This document shows, piece after piece, positions 6,901-11,384 of a stretch of 11,384 bases of DNA. Numbering within the stretch: position 1 is the first letter of the stretch; each line of letters starts with the position of its first letter. Source of the DNA: CAZADH01 sp964483805 (lineage in GTDB: Bacteria > Muiribacteriota > Ozemobacteria > Ozemobacterales > Ozemobacteraceae); NCBI GenBank assembly GCA_964483805.1, contig CAZADH010000206.1:1-11384 (forward strand). Reading direction: 5' to 3'. A model generated the notes under the pieces. The model searched no databases. It saw only the letters and a program-made list of their open reading frames with translations, and was not told the DNA's origin. A program made the translations under genes and the position numbers.

Positions 6901-9134
6901 GTCGATGCCAGTATTTCATCGGCAACAAGGAATCGAGCGTGTCGTTGGCCATTGCGAGCATGCGCGACTGGCCCCGCGGATTCATCTTCCTGCACGGCAT
7001 GTCCAATGGCCGGGCCGACGACTGGTTCCTGCACAACCGGGAAGCCGGCAAAAAGCGAAGCACGCCAGCCGCCCCGCAGGCGGCGACTCCCATGCCGCCC
7101 GCTGCCGACGGTCGTGCCCAGGTGCCTGCGGCGGTCAGACCGCCGCGACCGGCGGCGGCGCGTGACCACCGCATCGGCCGTTTCTGCCTGGCCCTGCCCC
7201 CAGACCACAAGCTCGACGAGATCCAGAAGAGTTGGCGCCGCTACGACCGCCCCATCGCCGAAATCGTCGCAGCTCTGGCCGCGGCCAGGCCGGCGCTGAC
7301 AGTGATCGACATCGGGGCCAACGTCGGCGATACCGCGGCCGTGGTCGCCGCCCACGCGCACGCCCGCGTGCTGTGCATCGAGGGCAATCCGGTCTTTCTG
7401 CCCTATCTGAAATACAACGCATTACAGATTGGTGCCGGGGTCGTCGTCGAGCCCTGTTTCATCGGCAACCCGGGTGAGCGGGTGGTGGTCAAACCCAGTA
7501 TGAACAGTGGCACAGCGTCGTCACGACTGGCCGGCCCCGGCGATCTTGATGCCCATCCGGTAAAGACGATCGGCGACATCACCGCGGCCCACCCGGAGTT
7601 CGCTTGCCCGGACCTGGTCAAGATCGACACCGACGGTTCCGACTTCGCCATTCTGTCGGCACTGGCACCCTGGCTGCGCGACCGACGGCCGGCCGTTTTC
7701 TTCGAGTTCGACCCGAGTTTCTCGCGCACCGGGGTGACCGAAGCCCTCGCCGCCGTCGACCGCCTCGTCGAGATCGGCTATCACCGTTTTCTGGTGTATG
7801 ACAATTTCGGCAACCTTCTCTGCGAAATCGCGGCCGGGCACCGTCCCCGGTTTGTCGAACTGTGCAACTGGTTGGCGAGCAATCGGCAGTCCGGCACCGC
7901 CGTCTGGTATCTCGACGTGCTCGCTGTCGCCGGGGATGATCCGGCGTGGCTTGCCCACGTGCGCCGTGCGGCCGCATGCATCGCGCAAGCCAAGGCAACA
8001 ACCAACAGCAATAACTCGTCAATACAGCAGCCCCGCGATCGCCTTCGTCACGCGGGGGTCCGCATCGCCCTCGACGGCGTCTTCTTTCGCTTCAACTCCG
8101 GGATCTCCCGAATGTGGCGCAAGCTGCTCGCCCACTGGACCGCCAACGGGTTTGCCGAGTTCGTGACCGTCATCGACCGGGCCGGCACGGCCCCCCGGCA
8201 CGACGGCCTGCACTATGTGGCGGCACCGTTCCATGATTATGCCCAGGCAGAAACCGATCGGGCCATGCTTCAGGAAATCTGCGACCGCGAGCGAATCACG
8301 CTGTTCGTCTCGACGTATTACTCGACGCCACAAACGACGCCGGCCGTGCTCATGATGCCCGACATGATTCCCGAAGTCATGGGATTCGACCTGAACGACC
8401 CGCAGTGGCGCCAGAAACACCACGCGATCGATTACTGCCGGGGATACATGGCGATCTCGCACTCGACCGCGCGCGACCTCGCCCGCTTCGTCCCCCGGAT
8501 TGCCGTCGCTACCGTGGTGACCGCGCATTGCGGCACCGATTTCCACACGCCCGATCCCGCTGACGTGGCCGCGTTCAAGCAGCGCTGCGGCATCGATCGC
8601 CCCTACTTCCTCATTTCGGGCGTGAAGAACGACTACAAGAACGCCATTCTGGCGTTCAAAGCCTTCGCGCTCCTGGGGGACGCCCGCAGCGCGTACTCGA
8701 TTGTATGCACAAACTCGGCACCCACCCTGGAACCGGAGTTTCATCCGTTCATCGGCCCCGGCCGCGTCCATCTCGGTGTGCTGTCCGATGCCGACCTGAT
8801 GTGTGCCTATGCGGGTGCAGTTGCACTCACCTATCCCTCGCGCTACGAAGGGTTCGGTCTACCGATCCTCGAAGCGATGGCCTGTTCGTGCCCGGTGATC
8901 ACCTGCCGCAACAGCTCAATTCCGGAAGTGGCCGGCGACGCAGCGCTCTACGTCGATCCCGATGATGTTGCGGGCATGAGAGAGGCCATGCTGCGGGTCC
9001 AGGAGGAGCCGACCCGGCGCGATCTCATCGCCCGAGGGTTGCAACAGGCAACAGGGTTCACCTGGGACAGGATGGCCGACCGCGTCGAAGCCGCGTTATC
9101 GGCGTGGGCACTGGGTGAAACGCCACCACCCTGA
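3984..9134 (+). CDS. Giant multi-enzyme fusion: TPR - GT41 - NodZ/GT23-like - FkbM methyltransferase - GT4
   Basis: One uninterrupted frame encodes 1716 residues as assembled, from ATG 3984 with GGGAG at 3969-3973 ten bases upstream. Residues about 10-180 are TPRs, interrupted by the N run. Residues about 255-620 are a SPINDLY/GT41 catalytic region, which transfers a sugar, typically GlcNAc, to Ser/Thr. It shows HPVGHL (His277), DLGGYTSDTR, LGYPGTM, DYKIHP (Lys446, matching the UDP-binding Lys of human OGT) and NAHTTAADA (His525). After a short TPR-like segment (about 630-680), residues about 705-1020 resemble NodZ/GT23 fucosyltransferases, with a WGYGFFSEAHHLAGQLL start and VHVRGSDK at 879-886. 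An Ala/Pro-rich linker leads to an FkbM methyltransferase (about 1050-1330): VIDIGANVGDT from 1107 and LVKIDTDGSDF from 1211. A Ser/Asn/Gln linker leads to a GT4 domain (about 1340-1710) with EGFGLPILE at 1622-1630. All key motifs look intact, so each module could be active. The protein is presumably cytoplasmic, as no signal peptide or membrane segment is visible. The gene follows the DUF6492-methyltransferase gene by 64 bases. Confidence 0.85.
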   Translation: MSSENTQTPTNASLSPSNPLVVAIDLQQKGRVAEAEALFRQILGALPTNPVALYSLAVILLNSGRVQEALQLATTGSESNPDFAQLWFAKASALLQLHHREEALXXXXVVDPRYVEALINSGALLRDLRRHLDALERFRRAIEVAPNHETALGNYGILLTEFKQGPLAVEAFAALQAKNPDYPFVRGLLTYERMHMCDWTDLEANTELITAGVRTGKPTCKTLAYMALSDAAADHLLCAQIYANAQHSRRFEPVWRGERYRHGKLRVAYVSPDLREHPVGHLMVGVIEAHDKNRFETIAISLGVDDGSRIRTRFLTAFDQFIDAKDMTPRKIAELMRKLEVDLAVDLGGYTSDTRTDIFVHRPAPVQVNYLGYPGTMALPCYDYILADRVVIPEEHRQHYTEQVAWLDHCYLPIATGIEPAIPQPRSAYGLPENGFVFCAFSHDYKIHPTMFAVWMKLLAATPDSVLWLVSRNQDSMRNLRRAAQDHGVAPERLVFASRVPRVEDHLARYRVADLFLDTWPYNAHTTAADAILVGLPVITYQGESFPSRVASSLLTTLGCPQLVTRSFDEYFALANGLAHDPEALARLRRELAPDSRRDHPFIGRSFTRALERAFTAMVDATTGPAAPNGVVSATPQMPPLVTMARALLDQGNLPQAELCARTQLSQDRTCREATALLGDIRCQYGFADDFALSEKRPPRHDGNGRLLIKAWGYGFFSEAHHLAGQLLLAELTRRTPAIWWGRNCLFRHPDDENAIGRFFADLPAARLDDLPTSAGIFPGKWTCANLRDENINKWDGPDSRIAAQLLMGRSEALVVSDFFSTIRSIIPWIGPDSEHFGRNDDQLYAYIFQKYLRPHPTLVARAESFWATHMAGRAWLAVHVRGSDKVFESPQLAQVNAGYLPFIDRIIQLNPTIGLFLLTDSIPLLAEYRARYGERVVTTQAVRTATNVGVHLSGQDGVRLAEEVFVDALLACRCQYFIGNKESSVSLAIASMRDWPRGFIFLHGMSNGRADDWFLHNREAGKKRSTPAAPQAATPMPPAADGRAQVPAAVRPPRPAAARDHRIGRFCLALPPDHKLDEIQKSWRRYDRPIAEIVAALAAARPALTVIDIGANVGDTAAVVAAHAHARVLCIEGNPVFLPYLKYNALQIGAGVVVEPCFIGNPGERVVVKPSMNSGTASSRLAGPGDLDAHPVKTIGDITAAHPEFACPDLVKIDTDGSDFAILSALAPWLRDRRPAVFFEFDPSFSRTGVTEALAAVDRLVEIGYHRFLVYDNFGNLLCEIAAGHRPRFVELCNWLASNRQSGTAVWYLDVLAVAGDDPAWLAHVRRAAACIAQAKATTNSNNSSIQQPRDRLRHAGVRIALDGVFFRFNSGISRMWRKLLAHWTANGFAEFVTVIDRAGTAPRHDGLHYVAAPFHDYAQAETDRAMLQEICDRERITLFVSTYYSTPQTTPAVLMMPDMIPEVMGFDLNDPQWRQKHHAIDYCRGYMAISHSTARDLARFVPRIAVATVVTAHCGTDFHTPDPADVAAFKQRCGIDRPYFLISGVKNDYKNAILAFKAFALLGDARSAYSIVCTNSAPTLEPEFHPFIGPGRVHLGVLSDADLMCAYAGAVALTYPSRYEGFGLPILEAMACSCPVITCRNSSIPEVAGDAALYVDPDDVAGMREAMLRVQEEPTRRDLIARGLQQATGFTWDRMADRVEAALSAWALGETPPP
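4296..4305. other. Assembly gap (10 N) inside a TPR of the giant fusion gene
   Basis: Ten N bases sit in the middle of a TPR helix pair. Both flanks are in the same reading frame, so the gap does not break the gene as drawn. The flanking TPRs place nine residues between the conserved Ala-Leu and the Asn/Asp/Ala-Pro that ends the helix (for example QLATTGSES before NP, ERFRRAIEV before AP). Across the gap only six are available, three of them wholly unknown. The true gap is therefore probably about 19 bases. Confidence 0.9.
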
Positions 9135-9146
9135 CCTCTGACGGCA

Positions 9147-9662
9147 CTACTTGCGCGCGCTGACGTTAAGGCTGATCGGAAACCCGTAGGGCTTGAAGTC
9201 GCTGGTGTCGGCAAAAAGGCCGAACGACTCCACACGCTGGATGTCGCGAAACCCGACGCGGCTCAAAAACGATTGCATGAACGGGTGGGTCCAGCCAAAG
9301 TAGTGGAAGTCATTGGCATCCACCTGGCCGCCAAACATCATGCGCATAGCATGAAATTTGACGTCCTGGGAGTGCACCGGGCTCAGCATCAGGTGCGACA
9401 GAATCTCGAGATCGGGCACCGAAACGAGCAACCGTCCTCCGGGTTTCAATACTCTGTGCATACCGGTCAGCGTGGCCACCATCTTGGGCTGGGCCACGTG
9501 TTCGAGCACGTGGCTGGCGTAAATACACGAAAAGCTCTCGTCGGCAAACTGGCTCAGGTCGGAAATATCGCCGACGAAGTCGACGTGTGGTCCCGCTTGA
9601 ATGTTCAGAATCTTCCAACCCGGTTTGGCCTCACGGCCGCCGATATGCAGATTTTCTTCCAC
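9147..9662 (-). CDS. Class I SAM-dependent methyltransferase (COG4627-like)
   Basis: The 171-residue protein starts at a GTG (9662-9660) and is a small Methyltransf_11-type enzyme. LHIGGREAKPGWKILNI at residues 5-21 is the family's variant of motif I. GPHVDFVGDISDL at 24-36 carries the acidic residues near the SAM ribose. SHVLEHV at 50-56 is the typical post-II motif, and VLKPGGRLLVSVPDLE at 71-86 is motif III. The protein is shorter than most class I methyltransferases, but this subfamily is compact and the fold core looks complete. Such enzymes are usually found among surface-polysaccharide or flagellin-glycan genes and probably methylate a sugar; the substrate here is not known. The gene lies 97 bases downstream of the octapeptide-repeat gene on the same strand. 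Its stop is only 12 bases from the stop of the convergent giant gene. Confidence 0.85.
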   Translation of the reverse strand: MEENLHIGGREAKPGWKILNIQAGPHVDFVGDISDLSQFADESFSCIYASHVLEHVAQPKMVATLTGMHRVLKPGGRLLVSVPDLEILSHLMLSPVHSQDVKFHAMRMMFGGQVDANDFHYFGWTHPFMQSFLSRVGFRDIQRVESFGLFADTSDFKPYGFPISLNVSARK

Positions 9663-9668
9663 GGTTCA

Positions 9669-9673
9669 CCTCC
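9669..9673 (-). promoter_or_regulatory. Strong ribosome binding site for the minus-strand methyltransferase
   Basis: On the minus strand GGAGG (complement of 9669-9673) stands 6 bases before the GTG at 9662-9660. This is a near-perfect Shine-Dalgarno and spacing, and fixes the GTG start of the methyltransferase. Confidence 0.75.
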
Positions 9674-9704
9674 ACGAAACGTCACCCAATGGGGAGATCC
9701 CCCG

Positions 9705-9722
9705 CCGGCAGTCTACTGCCCG
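9705..9722. other. Short hairpin in the gap between the repeat gene and the methyltransferase
   Basis: GGCAGT and ACTGCC form a 6-bp stem with almost no loop, and an adjacent GGGGAGATCCCC (9691-9702) forms a second 5-bp stem. Neither is followed by a T-run on the minus strand, so I do not call a terminator. They might attenuate read-through from the repeat gene into the methyltransferase, or be incidental. The rest of the 97-base gap holds the TGTAAATAC motif at 9733-9741. Confidence 0.25.
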
Positions 9723-9759
9723 ACGAGGGATCTGTAAATACAACCCGGTTGGGCGTGGT

Positions 9760-11384
9760 CTACGCGAAGTGCAGATACCCGAACTGATCGGTCGTGAACG
9801 CCGCGATCTGCGAACTGGTCAATGCGTTCACCTGCCGTGACGTCAGCCAGTTGACCTGATCGGTGGTCAGATTCTGCAACTGATCGGTGGTGAGAGCAGG
9901 AATCTGCGTGGTCGTCAGGGCCTTGATCAAGTTCGAGGTGAAGCCCAACTGCACCTGATCTGTCGACAATGCCGCCAACTGCAAGCCCGTCAGCACTGCA
10001 ATATCACGTGTTTCAAACGCTTCGATCTGGTCCGTGGTCATGGCCGCAAGCTGCAGCGTCGTCAACGATTTCGCCTGCTGCGTGGTCAACCCGATGATCT
10101 GGTGCGTGCTGAAGCCCACCACCTGATCGGTGCTCATGCCGGTCAACTGCGCCGTGGTCAACGCCGCCACCTGCGATGTCGTCAGACCATTGCGGACCTG
10201 GTCGGTGGTCAGCGCGGCGATCTGCGAGGTGTACATCTGGTACAGGTCGCGTGTTTCCATGGCCGCGATCTGCTGATAGGCCATGATCCCCAGTTGGGTC
10301 GTGGTCAACGCCCGAGCCTGCGTCGAGGTCATCGCCACCACTTGCGCCGAGGTGAAAGCAAACACCTGATCGGTGCTCATGCCATCGATCTGCGCCGTGG
10401 TCAACGCCGCGAAATCGACGGTCTCGAGTTTGGCGATCTGCTCGGTGGTCAGCCCTTGCGCCTGTGTCACCGACATGGACTTCACCTGGTTCGAAGTCAA
10501 CGCCACGACCTGCGTGGTTGTCAGGTTGCTGACCTGTGTCGTGTCGAAGGCCTGGATCTGAGTCGTCGTCAGGCCGGCGAAGTCGCGGGTTTCGATCGCC
10601 ACCACCTGATCGGTGGAAAGTGCGCGCAGTTGCGCCGTCGTCAACGACTGGGTTTGCGCCGAACTGAGGGCTGCGATGTCCTCGGTACTAAACACCTGGA
10701 TGTGGTCGGTGCTCAATGCCTGCAACTGGGCGTTTGTCAGCGCCGCCGTCAACGATGTGGTCAATGCCTCGATCTGGTCGGTGGCCAACGTGGCGAAGTT
10801 CGTCGTCGAGATCGCCCGGATCTGCGCCGTGGTCATCGCCGCGATGTCGTCAGTGCCAAACTGCGCCAACTGTGCGGCGCTCAACGTCTGCACCTGCAGC
10901 GAGGTCAGCGCCCGCACCTGATCGGTCGACATCGCGGCAATCTGGTCGGTCGTCAACGCACCGATCTGCGCTGTGGTCATGACAGCCAGATCGCGGGTCT
11001 CGAGTTTGGCGATCTGGTCGGTGGTCAGATTGGCGACCTGGGCGGTCCCAAGTGCCTTCACCTGGGAGGTGGTCAGCGCCACGATGTCATCCGTCCCGAG
11101 TGCCTGGATCTGATCGGTACTCAGTCCGAATACCTGCGCCGTCGTCAGAGCCGCCGTCTGTGCCGTGGTGAGTGCGGCGATCTGGTCGGTGCTCATCGAT
11201 GCCAGATCTGCCGTGTCGATCGCCTTGATCTGCGAAGTGGTCATTGCCGCAACATCATCGGTGCTCATTGCCTGGAAATGGCCTGCCTGCAGCGCGGCAA
11301 CCTGTGTCGAGGTGAAGGCGCGAATCTGGTCGGTCGACATCGCGTCGATCGCGTCCGTGGTGAAGGCTTGGACCTGAGCCGTCG
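9760..11384 (-). CDS. Giant octapeptide-repeat protein, C-terminal part (5' partial)
   Basis: The frame is open from the right window edge to the TAG at 9762-9760, giving 540 residues in view. The ATG at 11340 is only an internal repeat Met, because the same repeat continues upstream of it. Except for the last four residues (LHFA) the whole visible protein is an unbroken tandem of 8-residue units with consensus [LMF]-[TS]-T-x-[QD]-[IVL]-x-[AG]. No Cys is present, there is one Trp, and Lys is rare. I do not recognise a named family; similar Thr-Gln-Ile-Ala-Leu repeat proteins are usually annotated as large exoproteins or beta-strand repeat proteins, by recollection only. The composition suits an extracellular fibre, adhesin or surface-layer component, but no export signal can be judged because the N-terminus is missing. 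The Ser/Thr density makes it a possible O-glycosylation target of the neighbouring GT41 enzyme (inference). The methyltransferase gene follows on the same strand. Confidence 0.85.
   Translation of the reverse strand, partial: TAQVQAFTTDAIDAMSTDQIRAFTSTQVAALQAGHFQAMSTDDVAAMTTSQIKAIDTADLASMSTDQIAALTTAQTAALTTAQVFGLSTDQIQALGTDDIVALTTSQVKALGTAQVANLTTDQIAKLETRDLAVMTTAQIGALTTDQIAAMSTDQVRALTSLQVQTLSAAQLAQFGTDDIAAMTTAQIRAISTTNFATLATDQIEALTTSLTAALTNAQLQALSTDHIQVFSTEDIAALSSAQTQSLTTAQLRALSTDQVVAIETRDFAGLTTTQIQAFDTTQVSNLTTTQVVALTSNQVKSMSVTQAQGLTTEQIAKLETVDFAALTTAQIDGMSTDQVFAFTSAQVVAMTSTQARALTTTQLGIMAYQQIAAMETRDLYQMYTSQIAALTTDQVRNGLTTSQVAALTTAQLTGMSTDQVVGFSTHQIIGLTTQQAKSLTTLQLAAMTTDQIEAFETRDIAVLTGLQLAALSTDQVQLGFTSNLIKALTTTQIPALTTDQLQNLTTDQVNWLTSRQVNALTSSQIAAFTTDQFGYLHFA
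9775..11384 (-). repeat. Tandem array of 67 24-bp units (octapeptide repeat)
   Basis: Counting by hand from the window edge gives 67 consecutive units, the first incomplete. Position 3 is Ser or Thr in 61 of 67. Position 5 is Gln in 51 and Asp in 10. Only two units have nine residues: LTTDQVRNG (10186-10212) and LSTDQVQLG (9943-9969). Units with Asp at position 5, including five E-T-[RV]-D units, recur with a 17-unit (408-bp) offset: units 6, 13 and 17 match 23, 30 and 34, and unit 41 matches 58. The unit sequences vary enough at DNA level to show an old, selected array, with some near-identical patches that suggest later duplication. Confidence 0.9.

Noticed and set aside
8019..8771. Minus-strand ORF of 250 residues opposite the GT4 module
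   Set aside because: The plus strand carries intact GT4 sequence; the antisense translation has no family signature.
9273..9737. Plus-strand ORF of 154 residues opposite the small methyltransferase
   Set aside because: The minus-strand methyltransferase has clear motifs and a strong ribosome binding site; this is its shadow.
9760..11384. CRISPR array or DNA-level satellite as an explanation of the 24-bp repeat
   Set aside because: The period is in frame over the whole length, third positions vary, and the amino-acid consensus is kept, so this is a coding repeat with no spacer structure.

Overview
The window looks like part of a protein-glycosylation or surface-glycan locus from a high-GC Gram-negative bacterium. 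The evidence is consistent G/C-rich third codon positions, frequent GTG starts, and families common in proteobacterial flagellin or surface-glycan islands: SPINDLY-type GT41, FkbM, GT4 and COG4627-like methyltransferases. I cannot fix the phylum from the sequence. A run of 10 N bases at 4296-4305 shows that this is a draft or metagenomic scaffold.

Layout. Plus strand, left to right: (1) the C-terminal part of a TPR protein with a Gly/Ser-rich linker (1-1227, N-terminus outside the window); (2) a GT4-like glycosyltransferase, best started at GTG 1387 (1387-2544); (3) a two-part protein with a DUF6492-like N-terminal half and a class I methyltransferase-like C-terminal half (2558-3919), 13 bases after gene 2; (4) a very large 1716-residue protein (3984-9134) that strings together TPRs, a GT41 O-GlcNAc-transferase-type domain, a NodZ/GT23-like fucosyltransferase-type domain, an FkbM methyltransferase and a GT4 glycosyltransferase. 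Minus strand, converging on it: (5) a 171-residue SAM methyltransferase (9662-9147), preceded by (6) the C-terminal 540 residues of a giant octapeptide-repeat protein (11384-9760, N-terminus outside the window).

How the parts may work together. Genes 2-4 are tightly spaced and all encode sugar-transfer or methylation activities, so they plausibly form one unit that builds and decorates a glycan. The GT41 module suggests that the glycan is placed on Ser/Thr of a protein. The neighbouring repeat protein offers Ser/Thr in almost every 8-residue unit and is a candidate acceptor, but nothing in the sequence proves that link. The two most striking items are the multi-enzyme fusion and the octapeptide array. 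The array follows a precise 24-bp period with a 17-unit higher-order period, and its consensus matches an alpha-helix N-capping box. No RNA genes, CRISPR arrays, insertion sequences or convincing terminators were seen.
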